Positions 32,203 to 43,056 of a stretch of 64,000 nucleotides of DNA are shown here, piece after piece. How positions within the stretch are numbered: the first letter of the stretch is position 1; each line of letters opens with the position of its first letter. The stretch comes from Fistulifera solaris (lineage: Eukaryota > Bacillariophyta > Bacillariophyceae > Naviculales > Stauroneidaceae): the NCBI GenBank assembly GCA_030295235.1, contig AP026124.1, forward strand, positions 434,001-498,000, read 5' to 3'. The notes under the pieces were generated by a model. The model did not search any database. It was not told the DNA's origin and was given only the letters and a program-made list of their open reading frames with translations. Position numbers and translations under genes: made by a program.

Positions 32203-33652
32203 ATGAGATTGAACCGAAATCTTCGCCGATTTTCACAACCACTGAGTATCATCAGTAAGTAGTAGGACCGGATTGAGAAATACATGTTTGTGCTTGACTC
32301 TCACGTTGTTATACATAGCTTGTACCGACAAATTGATCCAGAACGATCCTGGCTTTGTTGAATTATCACTAGAGCGATTAGGGGAAAACTTTGATTTGGA
32401 TGATTTTGTCTATGCCATCAAAGCGAATCAGACTGTCAAGCACGTCTGTTTCTCCGGTACATTTGTTCGCGAGCTGCAACCAGATCAGTGGAAAACAATG
32501 CTCGAGGCAGTGGGTCATCTATCGACTTTAGAAGAACTTCAAATTTGGTGTTCCACCATTCCGATTGGCGTCTTTCGCAAGACCATTGAGTGCGCCAAGG
32601 TACTCCGAAAAGTTTATTTCTTTCGGATCACCTTGTCAGGCACGCAAGCGGAATTTGATGAGTTTGCAGCAACTTTGAAAGATCATCCGAGTCTTCGCGA
32701 CTTTAGAATCGGCGGGTTCCAGACATCAGATGAAAACATCATTCTAGATTCGGTGGTAGAAGCATTCGCCGAAATGCCAGCACTCGAAGTCGTTAGTCTA
32801 CAGTTGACAGGCTTTCATGAGTCAGTCCCATTCTCAGGCAACTCGTTGGCCCGGCTTTTTCAGTCAGAGAGCTTGAGTGACCTCTACTTGTCGCGCCTTG
32901 GACTCGTCGCAGAGCATTTCGATGTTATAGTACGCGGAATGACCGAGAACGAGAATTTGCGTGTTCTTGATCTCTTTGGTAATAATATAAACAATGAGCA
33001 CGTTGTCTCTATGGCAGAGGCCCTGGCTCATAATACGGGACTCGAGACTCTTGTATTGCCTTGTCCCGCCGAAGATCTGAGTGTCGAGAGCTGCAAAGCT
33101 ATTTCACAAGCTTTGCAGGTAAACAAAACGCTGGTCACACTCAATCTACCCCGCAGTATACTTACTGACGAAGGATTGACACACATAGCTGAAGGACTCA
33201 CGGTGAACACAACGTTAAAGAAGATCGAAGTTGGTGTCAGCAAATCCATCGGCGGAAAGGGAACCGACGCGCTGGAAGAGATGTTAGAAAAGAATTATGA
33301 ACTGCAGCGGTTGGTTGTCTCGAGCGCCGAAAAGGGTGTGAAGGAAAAGGTTGAGTTTTATATGCGTCTGAATGAAGTAGGCCGAGGTTCTCTGCTTCGA
33401 GACGGAAAGGCTACAAGGGAACAATGGGTTGAGATGCTCTCCACTGTAACCAACGATCTGGACTGTCTCTTTTACTTCATATCAATGAATCCTGCTTTAT
33501 GCCAGTTTGCTAACACACAGGGCGCCGATGTGATTGTCACGGAAGAGTTTAGACCCAAGCGACGACACACGATCGAGCTTGGCAACTACAACTCTGTGGA
33601 AGATGAAGCCAACAAATTGAAAGCCAAGCCTAGAAGAGCGTCTGCATTCTAA
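32203..33652 (+). CDS. leucine-rich repeat protein, ribonuclease-inhibitor type
   Basis: 461-residue LRR protein after splicing of one intron (32255-32318, GTAAGT...TAG, 64 bp). The short first exon encodes MRLNRNLRRFSQPLSII and joins to CTDKLIQNDPGF. RNI-type LRRs are visible as ENENLRVLDLFGNNINNEHV, LAHNTGLETLVLP, ALQVNKTLVTLNLPRSILT and LTVNTTLKKIEVG. Before these is a longer, less regular repeat block. The C-terminus has no recognised domain (KLKAKPRRASAF end, basic). LRR proteins are protein-binding scaffolds; the partner is unknown. A start within exon 2 would remove the start Met, so the intron is supported by frame as well as by its consensus. Confidence 0.8.
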
Positions 33653-33766
33653 ACTACAACAGTACATAAAGGATGCACAACTGATTCAAATATTTACGGC
33701 TCTGTCATGATGCATTCCATAATGAAAAGATTAATTTACGACATCACAGTCTTATTTTACTAAATT

Positions 33767-35538
33767 TTATCCACTACTCTCCTTAGTGAAACGTAGTCCA
33801 TTGGCATCTTCGAAGACACCAAGAACCCGTGCACTATCGGCCCAATATTTTTGCCTCCACCAGCCGATGATTTTCTTTCGCGCAATTGACAGAGCTCATC
33901 TTTGATCGAAGACGGGATACTTTTACAATGATCGCAAAGATGACCGCTTGCTAAACTTTGGGCTGCTTGATACAGTCCTGTAGTTGTGCTTGGATAGTAC
34001 GTAGAACCGCGAGAGCGCAAATGAAGTGCCAAGTGGCTGCAGTGTCGGCATCGGATACCTACTTGTCCAAGTACTATCGGACGATTTCTACCTTGCGCAT
34101 TGGTGTTGACGTCTTCTTGAGAAGCTTCAAAAGCTCAATTTGCAATCTGACTAAGCACTGGTACGGAGAAAGCATGTCTTTGTCGCAGCGCATCGCGAGA
34201 ATTACACTGCTTCGTCCTGTCAGCGGCAATTCAGTAATGTCCTCTTGGTTTTTTGATTCAGTTTCATTACCTTGAGCGGGGGGTCCATGCATACTTTGTT
34301 GGGCTGTAGTCGGATCACTCTTTGAATCTCCCAAGTCATCTCGAATCATCGACGATGATTGCCTTGAAGCTTGACGAAGAAGTTCAGTAAGCAAACGCTC
34401 CATATCCGAGTTTTGTCGCATGGACGTGCTTGAAGAGGAAGGATGCGTAGATTCGCCGTGGTTGCTGTTTCGGGACTGGCTTTGAGATGAATTGACTGAG
34501 TAGCCGTTCGTTCCAATAACTCCTGGAGTCGACAACTGCGGAAGTAACTCCAGGACACCAATGTTACTTGGCTGATAACTACTTGTATTTAACGAGGCTT
34601 GACCAAATGTCCCATGTACCCCATGATTTGGTGGGCCATATTCGTTTTGTACTACACTGTGTCCAGGTGATGGACGTGCTCCTTGAGTCATTGTGGCTAA
34701 CAAGTGGGATAGACTGGGCAATTCACTAGTAATCGAAGGAGCCGCCGCACTGCGTCCGTTTCTCATCGGATGCAGATCTGTTGAAGTGTTATGAAGTCGG
34801 TCTTGAACCAATCTTGATGATGCTTGAGTTAGAAGAGACATAAATGAATCATGGTTAGGAAGAGAGTTGCTTGGCGAAACATAGCCAGCGCTCTCGTGGA
34901 TGGTTGGTGCACGATTCGTGACCGACAACCGTTGATTTGGTTTATTCTGCAGATATGTGGGATCAGTCTGATTCAGTGCAGAGAGATTATGTAACGCATT
35001 GATGATATTTTGTATCAAAGACAAATTTTCGTTGTTTGGAAGGGGTTGCAGTGGGGACCGTCTGCGTTTGCAACGAACCACCGTTTTGGCTGGCTGAAGG
35101 GAGGCTTGAATCAACGGAAGCAGGGCCATTTTTCTTATTTTTAATGCGAAGCATAGATGCACTTAGATCAGTTAACTGATTTCTTTCTCCCGTATTCCGA
35201 TCCTGGTGCTCGCTTCGCGAAAAGGTGCGAAGAGTATGATCAACGGGTAGCTGAGTCGCCATGCATCGCAACACCAAATGAAGAAGCAACTGTGTAGGAG
35301 TAGGTGGTGGCACAAAGCTTTGGAGCGGGCCCAAAGAAAGTTGAGAACGTAAACCTTGCGATGAATGTTCCGCGTTTACCGAAGCAGGTTCAGGGCCCTC
35401 GAGGTCATAGCGCGTTCTTCTATGTTTCGGTTCGCTATCGCTTTCGTTTCCAATCGAAAAAGATCTAGAACAAAGTTGGTTACCATTTTGGGACGTATTG
35501 ATGCTTTTATTTGGTCTTTTCTTGCGCTGGTTGTTCAT
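33767..35538 (-). CDS. diatom-family zinc-binding protein, frame-disrupted
   Basis: One gene of about 590 residues spread over four frames, from MNNQRKKRPNKSINT. The N-terminal two thirds is disordered, Ser/Asn/Gln-rich (RSQLSLGPLQSFVPPPTPTQ, PSSSSTSMRQNSDMERLL). The conserved C-terminus runs LPLTGRSSVIL, LSPYQCLVRLQIEL, then GIRCRHCSHLAL, YYPSTTTGLYQAAQSL, HLCDHCKSIPSSIKDEL and ERKSSAGGGK. The two CxxC pairs with His suggest one zinc site. I recognise this C-terminal layout as a recurrent, expanded family of diatom proteins of unknown function. Breaks: C4 (plus 35042-35045, one extra), T4 (plus 34129-34132, one short), A5 (plus 33848-33852, one short). All are in runs, so the gene is probably intact in nature. 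A transcription-related role is only a guess. Confidence 0.75.
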
Positions 35539-36688
35539 TGTGAAAATGTCGTTGAATGTTGTGTGTGACAAATATTTAGCCGATTTCGTTTTGCGAAAGC
35601 AATTGGGGTTGTTGTCATGGTACCTGGTATTGTGGTGTCATAAAATAAAAATCCATGGGCCGTGCTTCTGAGCATGCAATCTGAAATGAAGTGCTGGATG
35701 TATTCTATTGATATGATTGGTCAAGCCCGCCTCACCGAAATACGTACTTGGCAGAAAACGACATGCGGGCGTTCCATTCCGAGGTTCCATGCTTCAATTT
35801 TTCTGAGGGTGATCATTCGAAGTTCAAAATACACGATGAATTCCTACTCAGTCACATGTTAGCAGAAAGAAACAGATGGGGTCACTTTCTTTTCGTTTGT
35901 GCATCATCATTCCGAAATGCCCTTTCTTTATGACACGAAACTCGTGACTAAGATAATCGGGATGCCAGCATGTGCCAACTTTTCTCAAGGTGCAAACTTT
36001 GTCATTACCTTAGCGGGGATAGCCTTTTCCTACTTGCACTAATAGCAAATAGCGGTCTCAATGTCTCAATGTGACCTATTAGGCATGAACTCAACAAGAA
36101 ACAAGTCGTTTTACCGTTTTACCCCACGGTCGCAGAACACAGGCACAGCAGCGGCGCAGCATACAAAGTAACGAAAACTCTGTACTCTCTCTAGAGAGTA
36201 GCTGTTCGACGAGACGGATGCGAAATGCGAAGGTCGAACGACAAGAAAAACGTTCAAGTTGCACTGTACAATGTACTTTGTACTCACGTACTACTACTAC
36301 TACGAACTGCGATACTCCGCGTTATCGAAAGCCTCAACCTTTTCCTGGAGATGACTCCTCCTCTCCTCCCTCACCATCATAAATAATCATACTTTGTAAT
36401 AATATCACCTCCTCGACCCTCGACACTCTGTACTTTTCCCAGGTAATATTAACATGGTACGGTACCTAATCCGGTTAACCAGCACATACCGGTACCGGTA
36501 CCAGTATCCGTAACGTTAATGAAGATACAAACGTACCGGTAGCAGGTATTATCCGAAAAAGATTTTCAGTGAACATCTTCGTCATTTTTCGCGTACCTGG
36601 TACGCTACTTCATTCATGCATCCTTGCATCGCTGATCGAACCTCTACAAATTCATTATTTATACTTTCTCCTTCGTTGTATATTAGTT
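35539..36688. other. long intergenic region rich in GTAC elements
   Basis: About 1.15 kb without a credible gene. It holds TACTACTACTACTAC with GTACAATGTAC near 36265-36305, and a tract of overlapping GGTACC/ACCGGT palindromes at 36455-36545, just before the glycosyltransferase gene. The composition suggests a promoter-proximal repeat. Confidence 0.5.
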
Positions 36689-38208
36689 ATGAAGCGGAGA
36701 CTGACTGGTCATGTGCTTAGCCCGGAAGAAGCTCTCCCAGTTCACCAAACGCAAGAGTCGAAATACAAGGATAAGCGGCGGCTTTCGGCGTTCACGCTTG
36801 CTATCCGATGCATTGGCTCCATTCTGTTGTTTATCTATTTATTTTATCGGACTGTGAATAAGTCGAAGCATCAATATAAATTACCGAGTTACATTCCCAA
36901 AGCTAACGAGCAGGCTGTTTGGGAATGGCCGTTGGTTCATATTGTCAATACACGTTTTATGCAAGAACAGGGGAATTTAACTGCTCTTGCAAAGGCACGA
37001 CTTGCTCTGTTCCAAGTGTTCTGCCTCCCTACAATGAGAAATCAATCGACGCAACAATTTCTATGGATCATCAAAACAGATCCAAATTTGGACCCCGATG
37101 TCCTCACGGCATTGACCGACGAACTCAGACCCTTTCCTAACTTCTTCTTGGTGGCATCCAACAACAACTTTCGCATCAATGAAGATTTCCCAGGGGCTTG
37201 GAGAGACGGTGCGGAAGTTCAGGATTTGTCTCACTCTATTGTTTACACTGGTGATAAGGCATTGCTGGAAAATGCAATGGCTTTTCATCGAGCAACAGAT
37301 CCTTATCCTGTCATTGAAACGAGGCTTGACAGCGATGACGGACTACATTTAGAATATCTTAAAGCAGTCCAGGATGCCGCTCTCGACATTTTAAAGCAGC
37401 CGGGACACGAAGAAGATTCAAGGGCTAACTGGATGTATTGGTGTTCACGTCGTCATGTAGAATGGCACTTTGCGGAAAAGTTACAAGGTAATGAAGCTAT
37501 TTGGAAACAAATCACAACGTTTGGTGCATTTCAGGGGATTCAGCATTCAAATCTGTGCATAACACCTGGAATTACTGTCGGATTTGGGTACGGCGTATCG
37601 GAAAAAAATGTCCCCGTGTATGGTCATCACGTTTTGGTCGATAAAATACGAGAGACTCCTAACGATGAAGCGTGTGGTCTCCCCTGACCATAACCATTGC
37701 CTCCAGTTCGTTGAAGGCTTTGTTTTCGAAGCAATCAGGTCAAGGAGTCCAACGGTAAGTAGTTTTTCTTGCTGGCTCTAGCTTTCACTCTCCTCGCTTT
37801 CAATTTCGATTTTTCTCTGATCGAACCTGCCTTTATCCTTCATTGAACACTTTCATTTCCTCAGTCGGCAGGAATGCTGAAGGTTGATGTCAATGCTCAT
37901 GAAGTCGCAACGGATGCTTGGCTCTATTTCGCCTATCTCAATATGGTACGCGAGAAGTTCAGCATACAAATACAACAGCTGAAGTGGATGAATGAATATC
38001 TATCCGAGAATTTATTGAAAATCGCAGAGGATAATCTTGTGGGCCAATGTACCACGGGGCATAGCTGCAAAGTAAGTTGCTCGCTCGCCGCTTACATGTT
38101 TTCCGTTCGTTTCCTTACCAATTTCCATTGGCACTCGTACAGGATGACGCCAAAGCGAGCTTAAGTGCACTTATTGCCAGTCGAGTGAATGTGACATTAA
38201 GTTATTAA
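36689..38208 (+). CDS. type II membrane glycosyltransferase-like protein (putative rhamnosyltransferase family)
   Basis: Likely Golgi glycosyltransferase: short cytosolic tail, a membrane anchor (LAIRCIGSILLFIYLFY, about residues 37-53), then a lumenal domain with WPLVHIVNTRFMQEQ, QQFLWIIKTDPNLDPDV and LRPFPNFFLVASNNN. This layout resembles the putative rhamnosyltransferase-like family of stramenopiles and bacteria. TRLDSDDGLHLEY is a possible metal-binding DxD-type motif. After a one-base break at 37681-37686 (one extra base), the frame continues DHNHCLQFVEG. Two introns follow (37755-37864 and 38072-38142; both GTAAGT...AG). The final exon ends VNVTLSY, giving about 445 residues. The sugar donor and acceptor are unknown. 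Confidence 0.75.
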
Positions 38209-38508
38209 GGAGCTTAGGTAATAACTGAGCACACTCGACCTATTGTACTTAGCTTTTTACTTTTTAAAAAATACGGTCTATAGTATTTGTAATTCAAGAT
38301 TCAAGACATCAACGGTAAAGATACCGATGACGTCACACAGTTAATACAGGAATAATCGAAAAACTTTCGTTAGTTTCGCACTTCATTCTACCAGGTATTG
38401 TGCTCCGAACGAAGTATTTATTGTTGTCTCGATTTTCAACTCTGACTGACAAATAAAAGAAAAAAGCAAACCGTGATAGAGTAGCTGGTTTGGAAGGTCA
38501 AAGGAAGC
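38209..38508. other. promoter region of the lumenal cyclophilin gene
   Basis: Spacer of about 300 bases carrying the palindrome TGACGTCA at 38328-38335 (separate entry), about 174 bases before the ATG at 38509. Confidence 0.45.
38328..38335. promoter_or_regulatory. CRE-type palindrome TGACGTCA
   Basis: Perfect bZIP-type 8-mer in the gap upstream of the cyclophilin gene. In Phaeodactylum, TGACGT-containing elements are known to mediate CO2/cAMP-dependent control of carbonic anhydrase; here the role is inferred from the site alone. Confidence 0.4.
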
Positions 38509-39504
38509 ATGCGCAATGTCTACAGTCCCCGCGATTTTTGCTTGTGCACCTTCGTCCTTCTCTTAACTAGATCAAGTGCTGCATTCTCAACGCAAACTTT
38601 CCGCTCGTCGAAGCGAGCGTATCATACCACTAAAACTGAACGATATGACTGGTTTCTTCAAGAATCTCCACTTGATCGAGAACCCATGAACATATGTGGA
38701 GACAATATATTTTCGCGTCGTGCAACTCTCCGGTCATTGACAATGGCATCGGCTATCACTTGTCTCTCGTCAATAAGCCCCCATGCGAGCGCAGACGAAT
38801 ACACCGGAAAGGCAGAAATCACAGATCGCATCTACTTGACTATAAAAGGTCTTGGTCCGGATCCGAAAAGAATTGTTATTGGATTGTTTGGCAAAGAAGC
38901 CCCCAACTCGGTGTCGATGATTAAACAACTTGTATCCGAAAACGGACTTCCAGCTCCTTGTCGACCTCGAGCGGAAAGGACACTTCAAAAGGAGCAGCTT
39001 GAGGCAAACAAAGTCTACAGTGCATGTAAAGAAAGAGAAAGCACCGGTGTAAATCTCAAGTTTTCTTCCATTTGGAGAGTAATCAAGAATGAAAGAATTG
39101 ATGTCGGTGCCGTGTCGGGACGATTTGTCGCAAGAGCATATCCAGAGTGGTCCGAGACAAAATCATCGTCACTAAAGCATGATGCGCCCGGGTTCGTATC
39201 GGTACGACGCGGTAACGACAGTGGCTTTGGTTTCGTCATATACCCAGGTGATGGCAAAACAAACACAGCAGCGCTAAATGAAGATAATATCGTAATTGGG
39301 AAAGTGATTGATGGGTTGGATGTTGTAAAAGAGTTGAACGAGGTCCCAGTCATCCTCTCATCGAAATACAATTACATGGGACTCACAGGAGGCCCGAAAA
39401 CGTCAAATTCACCGGATCGTTCTTGCCGTTATGGAGGTCCGATGTATTGCAATGAAAACAAGCCGCTCATCAAGCTTTCCATAACGGACACTGGAGTTAT
39501 CTAG
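38509..39504 (+). CDS. cyclophilin-like protein, predicted thylakoid lumen
   Basis: 331 residues. A signal peptide ending in SSAAFSTQ (the AF plastid cleavage motif) is followed by a transit-like region and then RRATLRSLTMASAITCLSSISPHASADE. That is a twin-arginine plus hydrophobic stretch ending in an A-x-A site, typical of lumenal targeting. The mature part is cyclophilin-like (RIVIGLFGKEAPNSVSMIKQ, GFVSVRRGNDSGFGFVIYPG, IVIGKVIDGLDVVKELNEV). Key peptidyl-prolyl isomerase active-site residues of canonical cyclophilins (the RHx2F-type motif) are not apparent, so it may be a structural or chaperone-like lumenal cyclophilin (compare plant AtCYP38/TLP-type proteins). No introns or breaks. Confidence 0.82.
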   Translation: MRNVYSPRDFCLCTFVLLLTRSSAAFSTQTFRSSKRAYHTTKTERYDWFLQESPLDREPMNICGDNIFSRRATLRSLTMASAITCLSSISPHASADEYTGKAEITDRIYLTIKGLGPDPKRIVIGLFGKEAPNSVSMIKQLVSENGLPAPCRPRAERTLQKEQLEANKVYSACKERESTGVNLKFSSIWRVIKNERIDVGAVSGRFVARAYPEWSETKSSSLKHDAPGFVSVRRGNDSGFGFVIYPGDGKTNTAALNEDNIVIGKVIDGLDVVKELNEVPVILSSKYNYMGLTGGPKTSNSPDRSCRYGGPMYCNENKPLIKLSITDTGVI

Positions 39505-39561
39505 TATAATTACGTTACAACAGACGTGAGATTTTCTTCTACTTTTATTCAGCGCATCATG

Positions 39562-41277
39562 TTAAGGTACTGCTGCAAGTGCTTGCTGGGCCAGCTTTCG
39601 TGCTCGCTTACTAACCGGAAGAGGCCGTAATATGGCACTCTTCGCCCACGCAGCGATGAACAAGATCATGATTATTGTGCGATATTTGGATAGAAGAGCC
39701 AATACTTTTTGCATGACTCTCCCAGCGTAAATAAGTATTTTCGTAGATCTCAACAATCTCCGTAACAACTTTGGGGTTACGCCTTTACAAATTGCGGCTA
39801 ATTTGGCAGCTTGATAATCATCTAGTGGAAAGCCAGCCATACCCGCCATTTGACGTAACTGAGGCCCGGATGTGTTTTGCAAAACGTTACAAATTTGCTC
39901 TTGTGTTTCATCCTTGTCCAAACGCTTGGAGAGCGACGATAATACAGATTTCGCTAGGCTCCCGACACCGCCCTCATTGTTTGCCCTGGATCCCATCATA
40001 TTACTTAGTAGCGAGGATGTGAACAAATCTTTCATATCATCCATCGGTGACGCTGGTATGTCATTGCTTGATTTTTTCAGCAACGATTCCAGCAAAGCGT
40101 TCGATCCCGAAAGGTCTATTGCTTCCGACGAGCCTTGTGACGATTCCCGCATAAGCCTTCCATACAAAGCAACCGCCTTGCTATCCCCAAGAAAAGCAGC
40201 AGATCGAGCGTCTTGCAGCGCATCGGCTGTTTCACCGAGCTCCAATTCGGCTTTCGCCCTCCGATAGAACGCCCGAGCGCGTAATGCCGGTGTCGCGCCG
40301 GTTCCCTCTGACTCCACCAACTCCAAGACTGCCGTGCATGCCGATTTCGCCTCTTCGTATTCTTCACACTTCAATTGACAAAGAGATTCGTGCAAGCGAC
40401 ACGTTGCGTACTCGTTCATGATACGATTGTCGTCCTCTTCGTCTTCCGACGATGACTCGAGAAAAGGAAACAGTGACTGGGCTGCCTCCGAGAAGCGCAA
40501 AGCCGCCTTCTTAAACTTTTTCCGATCGTGCAAGCTTTTACCTTTAGCTCGTAATTCAGTAACTCGATCCATCGCTGATGTTAGGTCTTGTTCTGAAAGT
40601 GCTGGAGTGGTTGTTTCCGTTTCTAGGGAAAGAGTGGTAGTAACTAGGTCAAATGTCGAATTGTCACTCGCTTCCAACTCAATAACTGCATCATCTTCGT
40701 TTAAAAGCGTAGAAGTAACCATTTCCGCTTCTGAGAGGAGAGTATGATTATCAGGTACACGTCTCGAATCACCATTTGCTTCCATTTGCGCTGCTCGATC
40801 CATTGCGGTTGCCAGATCGTGTTCGGAAAGTAAAGGGATGTCCGTTTCGGGTTCGGGGGAAATAGCGACGGCATCTAGGTCAAGTGCCGACGTATCTTCG
40901 GTATGAGGAAATACCGTCGTAGTGGTGGTTTCGAGAAATGCCGGTATTGTTCCTACGAAGGAAGACTCCGACAACACAGCTGTATCATTGTGGATTGCAC
41001 CTATTCCGTTCTCCTCATTGCTTCCATACGATTCTGAGGTCGTTGCCTCTTCTTCCCGGCTATCCTTATTATGCTCTAGTACAGTTACAGTATTCTCGGT
41101 AGCGTTCGAATCATCGTCGATCTTTCCAGCAAGCGTATCACTGCCTCCTGCCCTGATAATCGCATAGGAAGGCGCTCGTCGCGAAACCCATGATGCTTCG
41201 ATCTGAATTAGTAATGCGCACAGCAAGAAAGCAAGTACGAGAGTCAGCCATTGTGAGTAATTTTGTCTTTGAATCAT
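39562..41277 (-). CDS. TPR membrane protein with two anchors and an STI1-like region
   Basis: 571 residues. An N-terminal hydrophobic signal/anchor (LTLVLAFLLCALLIQIEASW) is followed by a long low-complexity region containing two copies of a short motif, LLSEHDLATAMDRAAQM and ALSEQDLTSAMDRVTEL, each preceded by E-T-x(2)-P. A TPR block follows (AKGKSLHDRKKFKKAALRFS, RAFYRRAKAELELGETADAL), then an STI1-like stretch (GPQLRQMAGMAGFPLDDYQA), and a C-terminal hydrophobic segment (TIIMILFIAAWAKSAIL) close to the end. The combination of TPR, STI1-like region and C-terminal anchor recalls the Hsp70-docking ER/envelope protein OEP61/TPR7 of plants. Cytosolic chaperone docking is inferred, and complicated by the N-terminal signal. 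Confidence 0.75.
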   Translation of the reverse strand: MIQRQNYSQWLTLVLAFLLCALLIQIEASWVSRRAPSYAIIRAGGSDTLAGKIDDDSNATENTVTVLEHNKDSREEEATTSESYGSNEENGIGAIHNDTAVLSESSFVGTIPAFLETTTTTVFPHTEDTSALDLDAVAISPEPETDIPLLSEHDLATAMDRAAQMEANGDSRRVPDNHTLLSEAEMVTSTLLNEDDAVIELEASDNSTFDLVTTTLSLETETTTPALSEQDLTSAMDRVTELRAKGKSLHDRKKFKKAALRFSEAAQSLFPFLESSSEDEEDDNRIMNEYATCRLHESLCQLKCEEYEEAKSACTAVLELVESEGTGATPALRARAFYRRAKAELELGETADALQDARSAAFLGDSKAVALYGRLMRESSQGSSEAIDLSGSNALLESLLKKSSNDIPASPMDDMKDLFTSSLLSNMMGSRANNEGGVGSLAKSVLSSLSKRLDKDETQEQICNVLQNTSGPQLRQMAGMAGFPLDDYQAAKLAAICKGVTPKLLRRLLRSTKILIYAGRVMQKVLALLSKYRTIIMILFIAAWAKSAILRPLPVSKRARKLAQQALAAVP

Positions 41278-41707
41278 GTTGTTAGTTGAGTGGCAATGTT
41301 GCAGGAGCTTTGGGTGATCTTACAAATGAAAGCATTCGCATCATTGTAGACCCCTCTCTTGTCAGTCAAAATAACGAGGCGAACAAAAACCGCACAAAAA
41401 CGCAAAGATGCGACTGCGGCGCGGTCGGCGGATTAACCGGATGAATCAAGTAGTGTGGCGAGTAGCGAGCGATAGCGGTAGGTAATTAAAAAAGTCCCTT
41501 GCTGTAAGTCCCTTACTGGTTCATTCCCGGTTCTTTGTCGTTCGCAATTCGCAATCAAGCACACAAAAACAGAACGCCGCACGTACGCGCATCGTCCATC
41601 GAACATACACGACATACGACATACGTAGTAATCGCTCGCGTAAAACATGAGAATGCCAATTGGTGCACTAATTACAAAGTATCTTTTATAAATAGACTAC
41701 TAGAACC
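41278..41707. other. divergent promoter region
   Basis: Between the TPR membrane protein (minus) and the carrier (plus). CG-rich CGAGTAGCGAGCGATAG near 41459-41475; no gene is seen. Confidence 0.35.
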
Positions 41708-42650
41708 ATGAAAACGCCAATTCTCTGGTTCACTCTTTTATTGACTTGCCGACACACTGTTGGTGCTGTCCCTGTGGCAGGGCGGCGTGCACAGCAGCCG
41801 GCTTGGGTGGATGGCTTGAAGAACGGTTTAGCGAGTGCCCTGGCCGCCGGCTGCGTCAAAACGAGTTTACAGCCCATTGACGCCATCAAAACCATTCAGC
41901 AATATCAACAGTCCAAAGGAACAGCTTCTCTGACAATATGGGAAGCTTGTCGGGAAATTATGAGTCGGCCGGGAGGATTTTGGAACTTTTATGCGGGGTT
42001 GGGCGTCACGGTCATAGGGGCTATGCCGAGTGTTGCTCTTTATTTTGGGGTGTACAGCTATTGCAAAAAAACATTACTTAATAGTCACTGGGGTAAGAAG
42101 CATCCAACTGCTAGTGTGGCTTTATCGGCGGCTATCGGAAACTCGGTGGCGAGTTTTTCACGAGTGCCGTATGAAGTATTGAAGCAGCAACTGCAAACCG
42201 GAGTTTATACAAGCACATGGCAAGCATTGAAGGAAATATCATCCTCAAAAGAATACATGTCGCTGCTGTTTCCGAAAGGTGGTATTGCTATTCAGATGTT
42301 GCGTGATGTCCCCTACGCAGTCATCACTTTGATGTTATATGAAACGCTACAGAATACATTTCATAAATCGCGGTCCAATAAGGTGATTGATTTTTGTGTC
42401 GGGGGGAGCTGCAGGCGGCTTTGGAAGCTGGGCCACGAACCCCACGGATGTTATTAAGACTCGTCTTCAGACTAATTCGGAGCTTTATGGTGGATCCGTT
42501 CGGACATGTACGGCCGAAATATGGCGAGAAGGAGGAATAATGGCGTTTTTGAGAGGAAGCGTACCACGGCTTGTGCACAAAGTTCCCGCAAACGCGTTTT
42601 TTCTTTTTGTTTTACGAGGGCTTTCGGCAGTTACTGGGAGTGCGAGATAA
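41708..42650 (+). CDS. mitochondrial carrier family protein, possibly SAM-carrier type
   Basis: Carrier protein of about 313 residues with the signature loops. Repeat 1: SLQPIDAIKTIQQY. Repeat 2: SRVPYEVLKQQLQ. Repeat 3: NPTDVIKTRLQ. The PYEVLKQQ and GAMPSVALYFGVYSY segments are reminiscent of the S-adenosylmethionine carrier branch (SLC25A26), but assignment is tentative. The N-terminus has a signal-like stretch (ILWFTLLLTCRHTVGAVPVAG), unusual for inner-membrane mitochondrial carriers, so plastid envelope or ER targeting is possible. A one-base break at a T5 run (42390-42394, one too many) separates NKVID from VSGGAAGGFGSWATNPTDV. Confidence 0.82.
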
Positions 42651-42711
42651 CGAAACAGGGTCAAAAGATGACTAAGAAAGCTTCATAGGATATAGCTTAT
42701 CGCCTAACTCT

Positions 42712-43056
42712 TCATTGGTTATAATCGTCGTGGGCACTTTTTGTTATAGCTTTGTTAACCTCGCTTGCTAAATAAAGAGGCAACTGAAGTTCGACCGGTG
42801 TCCACCCGTCCAAGGCAGATAAATCAATCTCTTTCAAAGACGGAGGGCACCAGTCCATGGATCTTTTTTCGTCGTCGTGCGCCATAATTGACTGATTAAA
42901 GCAAGTACTGACTGCTGAATCGTCCCATTTAAAATCGGGCGACGGTTTCGCTGGTAACTGTTGTTTTTGCGGAACAGATTGTTGAAAAATAATATTATTA
43001 TCATCGTCCGATCCCGACGATGCCATTTCGTCGTCATCACCTTCCCTTGTAGACAT
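42712..43056 (-). CDS. small acidic protein of unknown function
   Basis: 114 residues: MSTREGDDDEMASSGSDDDN, then FKWDDSAVSTCFNQSIMAHD and WCPPSLKEIDLSALDGWTPV. The second half has a conserved look (FKWDDSAV, W.PPSL) and could be a short interaction domain. It lies convergent with the carrier. I recognise no family. Confidence 0.5.
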   Translation of the reverse strand: MSTREGDDDEMASSGSDDDNNIIFQQSVPQKQQLPAKPSPDFKWDDSAVSTCFNQSIMAHDDEKRSMDWCPPSLKEIDLSALDGWTPVELQLPLYLASEVNKAITKSAHDDYNQ

